Below, piece after piece: positions 10,650 through 23,136 of a stretch of DNA of 64,000 nucleotides (positions are counted from its first letter, which is position 1; the number at the start of each line of letters is the position of its first letter). The stretch is from assembly GCF_964355755.1 (NCBI RefSeq), contig NC_092677.1, positions 7,507,001 through 7,571,000 of the forward strand, read 5' to 3'. The translations under genes were made by a program, and so were the position numbers. The notes under the pieces were generated by a model. The model saw only the letters and a program-made list of their open reading frames with translations, had not been told where the DNA came from and did not search any database. This DNA is from Antedon mediterranea (lineage: Eukaryota; Echinodermata; Crinoidea; Comatulida; Antedonidae).

Positions 10650-10698
10650 ATTGATCTGAATGATTTCTTCTTAGTAAGAAGAAATCATTCAGATCAAT
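10650..10698. repeat. 49-bp perfect palindrome
   Basis: Two 24-nt arms, beginning ATTGATCTGAATGATTTC, surround a single G. Copy B has the same palindrome at 44138-44186. With essentially no loop it is a DNA palindrome and not a microRNA-type hairpin. Confidence 0.8.
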
Positions 10699-11280
10699 AG
10701 TCAGTTAATGGTTTAACTTTGCCTTTGATTGCTGGGAAAAATAATTTAATTAAGAAATATTCTATAGCATTAACAAATTACAAAAAAATATATATAATAT
10801 TATATCTATTGATTTTTTTCCCATACATCTTGTACTTTAATTACTAACGCCATTTTTACCAATATATTGTAAGTAATGCATTGTACTTCATAGCTAATTA
10901 TGATTACTTTATACATTTTAGCAACTCATGTTAAGTTGATATTCACCTAATAATGTTCTTTTATTTGTGTAGAAATAAATATTACTATTAATAAATATGT
11001 TATCATAAAAAATTAACATGCTCTACATAACATATCTTTTTGATGGTGTTTTTAAAAAAACTGTTCGTAATATCCTGTAATAATATTTGCAATATCCAAG
11101 TAAAATTTATTAATTTTGTGATAATTGTAACTTGGTATATAGTATTTATGTTACCAAGTCTCTAATAAATGTGATGAGTATATAAATAAAGGTTGTCTAT
11201 AGTATACATTGACATAAAAATCATCTTTATGTTTGTTCTTTAAAATTGATATAAAATAATCCTTTTCAATCACATTTCCA

Positions 11281-11382
11281 CTCTATTTTATAATTTATAA
11301 CGTTTTGATACATACTCTATTTTATAATTTATAACGTTTTGATACATACTCTATTTTATAATTTAAAACGTTTTAATACAAA
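11281..11382. repeat. Three 34-bp tandem repeats
   Basis: Units start at 11281, 11315 and 11349 with CTCTATTTTATAATTTATAA; the third has drifted. The same triplet occurs in copy B at 44769-44870. Confidence 0.85.
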
Positions 11383-11488
11383 ATCAACAACTTCCAATGT
11401 AATATAATACAGTATCTGTGGTACTGCTATGTCTTACTACTGTATTACTATACAGACAGGTACAGTATTGTGAGCTTATTTAATTTAT

Positions 11489-11579
11489 AAAAATGCGCCC
11501 TCTATTGGCAAACATAGATATTGTATAATGCAAAAGAATAGGGAGTTTTACATTTTGGCAATAGAGGGCGCATGTTTTT
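11489..11579. repeat. Short stem-loop MITE
   Basis: AAATGCGCCCTCTATTGGCA at the left is complementary, with one or two mismatches, to TTGGCAATAGAGGGCGCATG at the right, over a loop of about 45 nt. The duplicate is at 44977-45067. Confidence 0.65.
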
Positions 11580-11979
11580 AATTAATAATCTTAAAATCGT
11601 TCTAATTAATTAATGTGCAACTTTTTTCACTGGCGAGTTTGGTTTTTATGATAAGATATATGTGTAGAACAATTCTGCAAAAAATGAGGTAGCTGCCAGA
11701 CGGGTGCCACGATATTTAAAAACTAAGCCACTTTTCAGTGTTCAGCCCATGGTCTAACAGTGGGGGTTATTATACAATATGCAACATTCCGTATTAGGCC
11801 TATACAGTTGGATAAAGAATAGATGTTAAAAACATCTTTCCCCGGCTTTACACGTTAAAGTTTCTGCAGTTTTTCTTATTTTGTTCTATCTTGGAAAGAC
11901 ATAATCTTGGGGTAATAATGTAGGCCTACATCGTTAGGCCTATAGTTGCCTAGTCCATATTCTCGTTTCGTGACGATAT

Positions 11980-14900
11980 TCATTTATTAATTAGACCAAT
12001 TCTCTCATCTTCGTTATTTTTCTGCTCTGACCAAACTTGCTGTTCAGCTTCGGAAAACATGATAAAATACACCATTCCTAGTAAATTGATTCCACCCGTT
12101 AAAGAGAATAAGACAGTCCATCGTTCGAGAGAATTCTGAAAATAAACATTTTATTGACATAATTATCATGGTGAGAAGCACGTTCATGGATATCTTAATT
12201 CAATTATCTCTTCTCCTCATAACATTTATCTAGAGATGCTGTTATGATCAAATCAAAGCCTTAAATAAAGAAATGAAAATTAATAAAGAAATGGTTCGTT
12301 AAGTAAAAATCTATAGTGATTCCGGATTAGCCCTAGTACAGGTCTAAGTTTATTTTGTTGTGGTAAAATAGCCTACGAATGGTGGTTATATTTAGCCCTA
12401 CCTGTTCTTTAATTAGAAGTCCAGTGACAATCGGAATGATGATTCCGGTGCAGCTTGCAAATGTCTGTGTGGCTGCCGCCACAAATCCAGCATATTCGTC
12501 GGTTATATCCATTGCGTTTGGTAAAACCGAAGCACTATTAAAACCACTCGCAGCGAAAAACACAATATACAGAATCTCAACCGCCAATACATTATAACCA
12601 GTGACAACAAGTGGAATAAAACCGACAACAGATAGGACAACACCTGTTTCAAACCAGACATTAGAAAAATTAAAAGTTTAAACTTTTAATAATTTTTAAA
12701 CTACATCGTTTAAAAGTAAATGAAATTACCTTCGCTTAGATTTCACTAAAGTTTTAAAAACTGCACTGTAAAAGATTAGGCCTACCTAATACAAGGAATA
12801 GATGTCTTGTTTTCAGAATACTAAGGTATTTTTGTTGAATGATATAGTCCGCAACAGCAGCAGACAGTAAGCCAGTTACTGCTGCAATAAAACTTGGCAA
12901 TGAGGTTAACAAACCAATCTAAATGATAAACAATAACATTATAAGAACAACTTAAAATGAGTGAGACTTAAGTGATAATCTTACAGCTTTAACTAGATTA
13001 TCAGAATAGGAAACATACTGAAACTATTTTAAAGAATTAAGTTTTAAGTATATCTTTTATCCGTCTCACCTTATTTACATTAACCCCAAACATGTTCGAA
13101 AAAAACGTAGGTACTTCAATTAGAAAGAAGTTGAAAGCAAACGTAGTAGAAAACCTTGCAACGGCAATGGCCCAAACCGGCTTCGACGTGAATATATCGT
13201 ATAGTGGAATCGCACGTGACTGAAAAAAAGTAATTGAAGGTATTTCCAATAGTTTTTTTCTAATATCCCTACAAATGCTTGCAAACTTACTAATAGCCCT
13301 ATACGCTACTTCATCAAATTATTACATTTTTAATTTCCCCCCTGCGAGCTATTTTTACACGAGTTGTAATTATGGTCGATTTTTGATATTTGAAATAAAA
13401 GTTTAAAAAATACAAACAAAAGTTTGATAAAATTGTCTAAAGCCTTGTGTATAGCCTATAGACTATCAAACTAGTTTGACATAATAGTGATGTGCCCAAA
13501 TATGGCATCACATTCTTTTGTCACATTTAATAGTAGACAAAGCTCTGGTTATATTATGCTTTATTAGTAAACTTGATCAAATTGTGCAAACTGACTCAGT
13601 TTAAACCTAAAGAAACTAGTGTAGAATGGAGGCAAAGGAAGGCATTGATACCTTATTCTTATTTGGTGTATTACTTATGTATTCATCTTGCTCCGCCGGT
13701 GACTCTGAAACGAATGTTATCCACAGAATTGCTAAAACAGCTCCAAACATACCTTTAACACATAATGAAAAAGTAAAAATAAACCCGAGTTAGAGCCAAT
13801 CTTGATTGCTACACTCGCCGCGTTGCAACATGACCGGTATTCAAATCATAAGATATTCATGACTCGCATCTAAATTATTTTAGTGGAATTGGTCAGAAGA
13901 CTGCTCTGGCTACACTAACAAACTAGTTTGACAAAACATATGTGATGTGCCCAAATATGGTAGTGATATACCCAAATATGGTACAGTAGTATAATATGAC
14001 ATCATCATTTCCATATATGAGCACAGTTGTTTTTCATATAAAGTTTGATACTAGTGTAGACAAAGCTTTAGGACAAATACTATAAGGACTTTTAGAAAAA
14101 AAAATCGGTTTTATTTCAAATGGGAAATAAACAAACATAAGCAGGATTCGGGGGATTGAATTTGACTTAGGCCTGGTAATTGGCTGTGACGTAGTTGACA
14201 TAATCTCTATACCCTTTCAAATTAAAAGTATTTCAATGAAGACACAACATTGTGTATGATTAAAAACATTAGTTAATAGTCTATTAACTTTAGTGACGTT
14301 TAGCTTTATTTGTTATAATAATTCAAATATCAAAATACGTATTAGATGTTGAGGAAAACGAAATTCTTTACTGTATATATAAAACGACATTGGCCATCCT
14401 CCAATCTTGTACGAGGAACAGATCAGTCCGGTCGTATAACTTGCAATCACGCCTCCAAATGCCTTGCCTTTAAAATAGTATTTAACATGTGTAATATGAC
14501 GTAGCAGAAAAAAAAAACATTGGTGTCTACGCAACGCAAGGACGTAAGCGAAACGCAAATGAGTTGACCAATAACAAACGACAGTTCAAATATCGCTTGT
14601 GATTGGTCAAACTACTGGCGTTGGGCTTACGTCACGTTTTCGTCACGTTTTATAGCAATCATAATGTACTTTTAGGAAGATTACTACAGGAGTAGTCTCA
14701 GAAACCGTTATGAATGTACACTACGAATCAGATGTTTTTTCACCATTTCTCTCTATTAACATAGATGCATTTTATATTTAAAAATCATGATTGCATACCA
14801 GCAAATACTATTGATACCATTACACTTCGTTCACCGACATTAGCCCATTTGCTCAATAAAGTGAAAACAGCAGGAATCATCATGCTCTAAATAAATTAAT

Positions 14901-17900
14901 TAAAATTGGTTAAAGCCCACAAACACATTAAAATAATATTACGTAGACAGCATTGCTCCACTGCTATAAGAAGAATGGTACATAAATGGTGAACAACCAA
15001 TAAGAGTCAAAACTGTACCACAAATCAAATATTGACTATTATTTTGATACTATTTAGGCCAATTTTTTTGAAATAATATTTTTCTTTCTATAGATATTTT
15101 TACCTGAAATAAAGAATTAATTTGCAATGTTTGAACAAACCTTAATAACGCCGTCCAAAATCCGTAATGTTATAAGTAGACCAACATGTACACTCGCTGC
15201 CCATGGTGATAAAGCTGAGATCAAACTCATCGAAATTATCACAAACGTAATTATACATTTTCCTCCTAGTTTAACCGCCAGAATGCCTCCTGGTATTTGC
15301 ATGACAGTATATCCATAATAAAATGCTCCAAGTAAGGTCTGCTGTGTCATTTTGTCCCAATCATAGGTTGGTATCTGTGATACAGTGAAACCTCGTGTAA
15401 GCGGACAGATCGGGCAAAATGACAAATTACTAGGCAGGGCCAGGATCTGTCAAGGGGGTGGAGGGGGGGGGGGGGGGTGTTCGGATACTAAGTATTTGGG
15501 ACACTGCTTCCCTGTGACCTGAGGGGGAGAAGCGAATTTTGTTAATGACACCCCTAGAGGGACGGAGATGGTACTCTCGCACATAGCATTCATGATAAAT
15601 GGCACCTCTAATTGGTCGGAAAAGACATTCTCACCCAGAATGTTACCAATGAGCAAAACGATCGTATTTTTTTCCTCCTCCTTCACGTGGACTATTTAAC
15701 CGCCGATTGTTTGATCATTCATTCGGTATTTTGTTTTGCGTTCAAGTTCAATGTGAACGTACGTCAGCTGGGAATCCCCGAAAAAGCACACTTTGGGTAA
15801 GTAGGCAAATTCAATGCTTATTATAGCTCTACATATTTATTTACAGCAATTTATTGAGGAAATGAAATATATCAATGTTATATTTCGTTTGTCGATGATT
15901 ATTTTTTTACGCAAAGTTCATGTGTGAATGCTTTTAGTAGTCGTCGTCAGAAGTTTATCGAACTAGTTATTTTTTTTCAAAATGTTCCCCGCCACCTGCC
16001 CACCACACAGCCCAGGCCTAGTCTAGCCCCTAATACAATATAGGGCTTCCTACTAGATGATATTTTGTTGAAAAAAATACGTTTCACAAGACTTAGATTT
16101 AACATATCTGTAATCTACTGTATTTCGTCCATTGACAGCGTTGTAGAAGCTGCTGCTAGGCCTAGACCGTACTAGGCATACAGCGAATAGCCGTCTCTAC
16201 TCCCCAGCGTGCGGGCTACAGTATAGGGCCTAGCTAGGCTAGCTAGCTAGGCTTCTTAGACGGTGACCAGGCACCACCTAAAACTAACTGTAAACATCGA
16301 AGTCGCATTTGGATATTCGAAATTGTTAACATAATTACATTAACGGTAGGTGATTCATAAATCAAGTCCGTAGCCAGGGGGGTTCGTAGGGTTCGAACGA
16401 ACCCCCTTTTTCCTGAAGTGCCCTTTCAAACCAGACTAGCCTAGGCATAGGCCTATAGCCCATATGATGATTTTTTGCATTTTCTGTAGTATAGCCAGCA
16501 GGCAAATGTTACTTTTATTAAATAGCAAGATCGTATCATAAAATAGCTAGGCTAGTATCCCGCCGTTTCCAGTGTATTTCAATTTTCATTTTATTTTCCA
16601 AAGAAAATTCGTGATTTTACATCATTTGCCGTCTCTGACTTTAGTATTAGCCCCGCAAAAAAAGTTAGTTCATTTTAGTTACACTGCGCACGTGTTGCTT
16701 TTCGTAGGGGACATTCGTCACTGGTGTGTGGTATGCTTATTCTAGGCCTGCTTACATAGGGAGTTCTAATTAAGAACTCCTTGCTTACTTGATCCTTCTT
16801 GCGTAGGTCTCCTCTTTGTGACCATCACTCTTTTTACACGATAAAAGGGAATTTCCAAAAGCGACCAGTCCATCATTTTTACGGACCTCAAACCAGCAAT
16901 TAACGTCGCTAAACCAAATGGTTTCTTTTATTAAACAAATCAATTTGTATGTAAAAAAATATAGTTAATAAAAAAACAATATTTAATAGTAGGCCTAAAT
17001 AATGTGTAATAATTGGAGAAAGAGATTCTTCACTTCTGTCTTTGATGATTCTTTTCCCCGAAAAATGTCAACCATTTTGGTTACTAAAATACAGTGGTTA
17101 AACATGTTCTGTCATCTTTCCAGCTGCTGCTCTTCTAGTATAGCCAAAGAATATGGTATAGCCATAGCGTGTGTGGCAGCCCTTTGTAAACACAGCCATT
17201 GACAATCAAATAACCCTTTTTAAGGCACAATATTAACTTTAAAATGATTGTATTTTATTATCAAGATTTTGTTGACTATTTTGCTATATTTTGTTATATT
17301 TGTACTGTATTAGTCAAATACATGTAAATAACTCCACATTTTCTGTCCGATTTTTTAGGCCTAGCTAGGCTATCCCCTACCTACTTTAGCTAGCCCAGCC
17401 AGGTCAAGTAGACAAGGAGACGTGATGGACTGAAACATGCCAGGTGTGTGTAGGGCACAGTCATGTCGGACAGCAACAGTTTGGTATGATGCCGTGGTGC
17501 GGTGTACAGTATCAGGCATATTTTCTACCAAACATCCTGATATTTTCAATAACACTAATTTACAAGCATCTAGCGCAGGGGCAGACCCATGGGTGTTGCC
17601 TTAGTGGCCCGGGCAACGCCCTTAATTTCATACTAAATGTTGTTTCTGTCACTAAATTAAAATTGAGTCCCATTTCTTCGTATACAATATCCATCCATAT
17701 TTATACGTTATAGAAGTCCAGTCTGAAAGAGAATATTTGTAAATTGGCACAGCAGTCACCAATAGGCCTACTATACCACGCACAGATAAAAGTAGATAAG
17801 TTTCTGAGCATACGCAGAACAAATTTCTGATTGAATAGTTTCTTGTGGTGCGCGTGTCAGAGAGCAGGGAGACGTAGGATGTATCTCTCTCTTGATGAGA

Positions 17901-20900
17901 GGTACGAAAGGAGGCCAACACACACTGTGTTCGGGAAAAACCCGTCATATGGGTCGTCAATTTGTTCATAATTATTGCGTTTTTCCATAATTTAAGGCCA
18001 AATCATAGTTTTGCGTATAGTTTTATTTTTCCGTGTAGTACCCAGTTTATCTTCATTTTCGTATACGTCCGTAATATGAGGCCGAATTTCAGAATTAACC
18101 GCGCCGGTAGCTGAGTAAACTCGAAACTTGATAGACTTAGTCATAAAGTAGTTACAGAGTTTTACGGCAATTTATCATTGTTCAATGTTTTGTTGTTAGC
18201 TTATTGTTAAGAAGTAAGTCTGGCGCCAACGAATTTAGCGACCTTCACAACCAAAATGTTTCTTTGTAACAAAAATTATTTTAAATGGAACGCTACAAAA
18301 ACAATCCTCCGCTTCATCAGTGCATGAATACCAGACAAGATCGTATCTTTGTTACGTTTTACATCAATCCATTTTGATATCACGTAATCCATTTTCAACA
18401 ATATAGTAGTATGTATAATAACACTTTGATTGAATAGTGAGGGATTAGTTACAGTGTTGACCTATAAACCATTGGTAATTTACTGAAAATCCAAAATGAA
18501 CTTGTGTTATAATACAAGCAATAAAAACTATCACAGATTTCCTCTAATGGATCAAGCATTCACATATGAACTTTGCGACAAAACAAAAATATAGCTTATA
18601 TTCATTCCTTTTAAATATTAGGCATATTACCGAGGCTGATAATCGATTTGTCCATAATTATTGCGTTTTGCCGGGGTTTTTTCATAATTTAAGGCCAATT
18701 TTTAGGCCAAATCATAATTGTGCGTATAGTTTTTTTTCCGATGCGTGTAGTACCCTATTTATCTTTGCTTCCTTCTGCAAATGTCATATCATAATTTTCT
18801 TTGTTTTATTTTGGGTGTGTGGTTTAAGCAACACTTTTTTAAAGATTATAGTGGATAAATGAAAAATGAATTTTTAAAATTGTGGTTTTAACATCTGACT
18901 TTATTTAGCATTTACTTGAAAATAACACAATTTAACGTTTTGCGCAATATATTTATAGCAGCAGCTTCATATTTTTTGTATAACTTTTTAAAATGATTAA
19001 TTGCTAATAAATTTACAATAATTGAGTACAGTTATTAGAATGTAATACCGTACCAGAAGTACTTTCATCGGAAACTTCCCCGTGACGTTCGCATTGAACG
19101 AAAACAAAAATGTTATCCTATAGGAGGCCTATTGTTAGTCGCGTATGTTTTATTACCGGTCGAATAACATTATGCTACGATCCTCTGTTTGCTCGCGCAC
19201 TATAGAGTGAGTGACATTTCCGTCGAACTAGAGGTGCAATTTATTATGAATTTTACGTGCGAGAGTACCATGTAGGGGTGTCAGTTAACAATTTTCTTGC
19301 TCAAATACTCATTGTCTACAGCACTGGAGTCTTTGGGCAACCCTCTTAAAATAGTCCTGCGAGTCTGCGACCGCCCCTGTAGCGCTCTATCTTTTCCAAT
19401 TTTTCTTACCTCAGCACCAACCATGATGAGGCCAAGGTCCTGGGGCAGGAAACTCTTAGGAGAGGGGGTGCTCTTGTGGCTGGTGACCAATATCATAGGT
19501 GTTTTGATCGTTTGATATTAAATCATATAATACACCGGAGGTAATTCCCATAAGAGGGGCCTTTTTGGGAAAAAAGAACCCCCCTGTAAAAATCCTGGCT
19601 ACGGGCTTGCATAATGTATATGAATTGTACACAAATATTAACGAAAACGAAGGCTTATTATTATTCGAAGGCTCGCTCGCTGTTGGTATTTTTTCCGTTG
19701 AATTACCGTCGTGGATTGCATGCATTGCGTGGATTGCATGGATTGCGTGTATTATGCGTGCATTGCGTGCCTCGTTGTCATGACTCGCACTTTGGCAACA
19801 CTCTTATGACTAAATCACGATACCGTGTTGTACCGGAAGTTTCATCAACACGCAGTGTGCATGCAAGGATAAAAGGTCAAATCGTTGATCGCTTGAATTG
19901 GCTGGGTTGTCAACAATCATCGTCGCCTCCTCGCTGTCCGATGTATTCGCGCGGTTTTTACCATTTTCATTATTGTATTCGTTCACGTTTGCATTGTTGT
20001 TTATTTTGTTCTCGGTTCATTTAAATTAATAAAAGTTATTTTAAGGGTTTCATTGTTTCATCTATACACTATGGAAGAAGATGCCATTTTTGCGATGTTA
20101 TTTTTTATTCTGTTTGGAGTGAGAAACGATAGAGGCCTACTACCACTACGAGTTTGCCCCACTAGGCTAGGCGTAAAGCTATAGTTCCCACTAGAACGTA
20201 ACGCAAGGACGTAAACGCAACGCAAGCGTTTTAACCAATGACAAGCGAAGTTATAGACAGTTAGCAATCACAAGCGAATAAGCCATCGATTGTGATTGGT
20301 CAATTCACTTGCGTTGCGTTACGTCCTTGTGTTGCGTCGCTAGTGGGAACCACGCTTACGAGGTGGTAGATGATTGCTGGCAGCAATAAATGGGCTTGTT
20401 AGCAACGTCGCATGACATGATTGATATTACGACCTGTTTTAACGAGAGGTCAAAATATACCCTGAGGACACTTCCAACACGGTAACGGCGACCGGGAATC
20501 CACCAAATTTGCTATTACACGCATATTCTACACGCCTACGAGAAGTGTGTTGTATAACAACAGGCTGAATCCTAAAATTTGGTGGATTCCCGGTCGCGAT
20601 ATTTTTTTACGCTCAACGAAACTGCCAGCTAGCCAGAATACTGTTTTCTGATTGGATGTTGATGTCACGTGAGATGTTCAAATCACTCACGCATGCAGTT
20701 TGCCTCAGTAGGTAATTCCTCCTCGCACTCTCCGACCGGTTGGCGTAATTTTTTTTTCCAGGACGAACGTGGGCAGAAATCATGAATAATTCATGAATAA
20801 TTATGACATAATAGGGAACACTATAGAGGGCGCTATATAAGCATGCAGAGAGATTAAATAATTAGTGTAAACAGCGTTTGCCAACCGAAATGTTTGGTCT

Positions 20901-22584
20901 AGTGGTAAGGCTTTAACCTATTACGCTGGAGCCCTCGGTTCGAGTTCTTTCATGAGCGATTATCGTTGTGGATAATACTGTAACGTGGATAATAAAGAAA
21001 TCACGCATTGGCGATAAAACGTTGGTCTGGATGGTGTCAATTTGTTTTTGTTTATGATCCAACTTTGTTGAAAATTTTCAAAAAATGATAATAAATAATC
21101 ACAAACACTATTTCCCTGTGACTTATAAATATATATTTAGATGAGTTGTTGCTTGTAATTCTGCCAAAGGAATAGAGCCTTTTTTTGTCAGTATATAAAT
21201 TTTTTTCCAGGACGAACGTGGGCAGAAGTCATGAATAATTCATTACCTTAATTATTTTCTATTATAAATAATTGAAAGATAGCTGATCTACTTCCTAAAT
21301 ATACTAAACCTAACCCTCTAAATAATCTCTCTCAACTATTAAAAAAAATATGTTCATGAAAGAGCTCGAACCGAGGGCTTCAGCGTAATAGGTTAAAGCC
21401 TTTACCACTAGACCAAACATTTCGGTTGGCAAACGTTGTTTACACTAATTATTTAATTTCTCTGCATTCTTATATAGCGCCCTCTATAATGTTCCCTATT
21501 ATGTCATAATTAATCATGAATTATTCATGAATTATTCATGATTTCTGCCCACGTTCGTCCTGGAAAAAAAAGATTACGCTTCACGGTCGCCGTTACCGTG
21601 TTGGAAGTGTCCTCAGGGTATATTTTGACCTCTCGTTAAAACAGGTCGTAATCTAATATCAATCATGTCATCATGCGACGTTGCTAACAATATTGGGCCC
21701 ATTTATTGCTGCTTCGCTGCCAGCAATCATCCTCCTACCACGTCTTGCGCCTAGCCTAGTGGGGCCAACTCGTAGTGGTAGTAGGCCTCTATCGTTTCCC
21801 ACTCCAAACAGAATAAAAAATAACATCGCAAAAATGGCATCTTCTTCCATAGTGTATAGATGAAACAATGAAACCCTTAAAATAACTTTTATTAATTTAA
21901 ATGAACCGAGAACAAAATAAATAACAATGCAAACGTGAACGAATACAATAATGAAAATGGTAAAAACCTCGTGAATACATCGGACAGCGAGGAGGCGACG
22001 ATGATTGTTTGACAACCCACCAGCCAAACAATTCAAGCGATCAACGATTTGACCTTTTATCCTAGCATGCACTGCGTGTCGATGAAACTTCCGGTACAAC
22101 ACAGTATCGTGATTTCTAGTATAACAGCAAACGTTAAGGTGGGTTGACCTCGGTCCGAACAACACGCTAAAAATTAAAGCCGTGTTCAAATTTAGGGTGT
22201 TGTATAAACACGACCTGAGATTGTATTTTATTTACTGTAGGCCTAGCCTATACAGAATTTTAACTTAAATCATCTGTTAGCCTATGATTTTCTATTGAGT
22301 AAAAAGAGCACTTAGTGAGCGAGCGAATATTAAATATTAAAAAAATGTTAAGAAAAACACCGACCTTTCTTATAAAATAAAAAAAAAATAAAATAATTCA
22401 CAATACCTACTTGATTAGGTCGATTTGTAATTGAATTAAAGTTGGATTCGTTGTAAGGCGCAAGTGTAAATGTTGAATCGTTTTTTTTAACCATCTCTAA
22501 AATGGCGATGTTTATGTTCAATCTTGTACAGTATGATATAATATTTACGAGACAACATGCCACTGATACGAAATACTGTTTCAT
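11980..22584 (-). CDS. SLC17-family anion/sugar-phosphate transporter, copy A
   Basis: Nine exons on the minus strand, all with GT-AG borders and compatible phases: 22584-22411, 15374-15141, 14886-14799, 14467-14372, 13752-13652, 13219-13070, 12918-12786, 12643-12402 and 12135-11980 (TGA stop). They sum to 1374 nt, a 457-residue protein, close to the usual size of SLC17 major-facilitator proteins. Exon 1 encodes the first membrane helix with the family-conserved Arg (SYCTRLNINIAILEMV), then a likely luminal loop with N-S/T sites. Exon 2 has YDWDKMTQQTLLGAFYYGY and MQIPGG, the helix-2 hallmark. Exon 3 gives LLSKWANVGERS, exon 6 PVWAIAVARF, and exon 8 GFNSASVLPNAMDITDEYAG, all matching SLC17. 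Members move organic anions (sialic acid, glutamate, phosphate, nucleotides) across plasma, lysosomal or vesicle membranes; the substrate cannot be told here. Intron 1 (7 kb) is full of transposons. Confidence 0.88.
14515..14650. repeat. Decayed MITE in an SLC17-A intron
   Basis: GTCTACGCAACGCAAGGACG at the left and GGCTTACGTCACGTTTTCGT at the right are imperfectly inverted, with a GATTGGTCAA interior. It resembles the better preserved copy at 20183-20350. The copy B counterpart is at 48025-48160. It lies just upstream of exon 4. Confidence 0.6.
15455..15478. repeat. Poly-G microsatellite
   Basis: A G-run with few interruptions; the copy B equivalent (48963-48982) has a different length. It lies about 80 bp upstream of exon 2 on the minus strand, where it reads as a C-run. 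Confidence 0.8.
16376..16411. repeat. GGGGGTTCGT hairpin at a repeat end
   Basis: GGGGGTTCGT and ACGAACCCCC form a 10-bp stem. The preceding GTAGCCAGG recurs in inverse form near 19597 (CCTGGCTAC), so this is probably the end of a dispersed repeat. Confidence 0.45.
20183..20350. mobile_element. MITE with TTCCCACTAG terminal repeats
   Basis: It begins TTCCCACTAG, continues ACGCAAGGACGTAA, and ends with the inverted counterpart ACGTCCTTGTGTTGCGTCGC followed by TAGTGGGAA. The opposite arm of the large inverted repeat lacks it, which confirms an insertion. The interior CCAATGACAAGCG / GATTGGTCAA is shared with 14515-14650. No target duplication is clear. Confidence 0.7.
20596..20742. repeat. 147-bp dispersed repeat, copy 2
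   Basis: This is the second copy of the segment at 896-1042. Here it sits between CCACCAAATTT-type element sequence and the foldback, inside the A-specific part of intron 1, so it arrived after or with the rearrangement. Confidence 0.7.
20743..21581. mobile_element. Head-to-head pair of tRNA-like SINEs (foldback)
   Basis: Arms 20743-20956 and about 21354-21581 are inverted copies. From the outside each reads TTTTTTCCAGGACGAACGTG, ATTCATGAATAATTATGAC, AGAGGGCGCTATATAAGC, then a tRNA-like part. The latter has an A box (TGGTCTAGTGG, 20894-20904) and a B box (GGTTCGAGTTC, 20938-20948) at tRNA-like spacing. The acceptor stem does not pair well, so these are tRNA-derived and not working tRNA genes. 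A partial third copy of the outer segment lies near 21205-21245. Absent from copy B. Confidence 0.65.
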
Positions 22585-23035
22585 TTTCTTTGAAACTTAT
22601 TATTGTTATAGCCAGCTGTGTAATATATATTTACAACTTCATGACGTCATCGTTCGTCTACAAAAACCAACCTAAAGTGGAAAAACATCCAAACAGAGCT
22701 GTTCATGTATATTATATATATTATTGATTATATAAGATAATAAAATATAATTTTAAGTAGACCTGCTGATCGATACTTTTACATCGATCGAAACATTTAC
22801 AAACGTGTTAAGTTATCTATACTTACAGATTCGAAAGGCTAACTTCTCCAAACTCTTTTAGGTGGATTGTAATCAAATACTTTCCATTTCAATCCTTTTA
22901 TCATTTAGATATTTTTATAATAACAAAAGAAATGCGTTCAACCATGGAAGACGTCCGTCTAAAATAAAATAGGCCAAGGACAACGCATTGATTCGTCTAT
23001 TTGTTATTTAAATATTTTTATATAGTTTATTTTAT
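22585..23035 (-). promoter_or_regulatory. Probable promoter region of SLC17 copy A
   Basis: This is the 450 bp upstream of the start codon, conserved in copy B (55805-56267) up to the duplication border. It contains a consensus CRE, TGACGTCA, at 22642-22649, about 60 bp before the ATG. There is no confident TATA box. Promoter activity is inference from position. Confidence 0.4.
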
Positions 23036-23136
23036 ATCATTGTTGTTTAATATTCCACAGGTAAACCAGGCATGGAAACCCATCGCCCAACAGGACCTCG
23101 TGGTGTTCCGATCTCGAGCGCGAGATCATCGTAAAC

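Larger units (their letters stand above)
19816..22114. repeat. Large inverted repeat in intron 1 of copy A
   Basis: The left arm (19816-20494) is the reverse complement of the right arm (21584-22114) with scattered mismatches. The left arm is lengthened by a MITE at 20183-20350. Copy B has only the right-arm version (about 54880-55355), so the inversion-duplication is specific to A. The arms enclose the repeat at 20596-20742 and the tRNA-like foldback. Confidence 0.8.
15375..22410. other. Intron 1 of SLC17 copy A, transposon-rich
   Basis: Open frames here are short and lack family motifs. Visible contents are a poly-G run (15455-15478), a hairpin at 16376-16411, a palindrome near 16755-16795, direct repeats near 17965-18050 and 18650-18760, and the inverted-repeat complex from 19502 on. 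From 15805 to 19500 it matches copy B closely apart from the B-specific 49322-51058 insertion. Confidence 0.6.
8738..23035. repeat. Segmental duplication, copy A
   Basis: This stretch is matched in direct orientation by 24337-56267, base for base over long runs with about one difference per hundred bases by eye. It starts at TTACTGTGTCAGCATG inside a LINE fragment and ends at TTTTATATCATTGTTG. It includes a complete SLC17-type gene. A-specific material is the MITE at 9001-9871 and most of 19502-21583. Tandem duplication is the direct reading; two haplotypes joined by assembly would look the same. Confidence 0.9.

Noticed and set aside
17652-17969. 105-residue minus-strand frame in SLC17-A intron 1 (also 52904-53221)
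   Set aside because: It is conserved only because the block is duplicated. There is no domain and another frame overlaps it at 53240-52953; it lies within an intron.
20885-20960. A tRNA gene on the plus strand
   Set aside because: A and B boxes are present, but the acceptor and T stems do not pair, there is no plausible full cloverleaf, and an inverted second copy exists. It is better explained as a tRNA-derived SINE.
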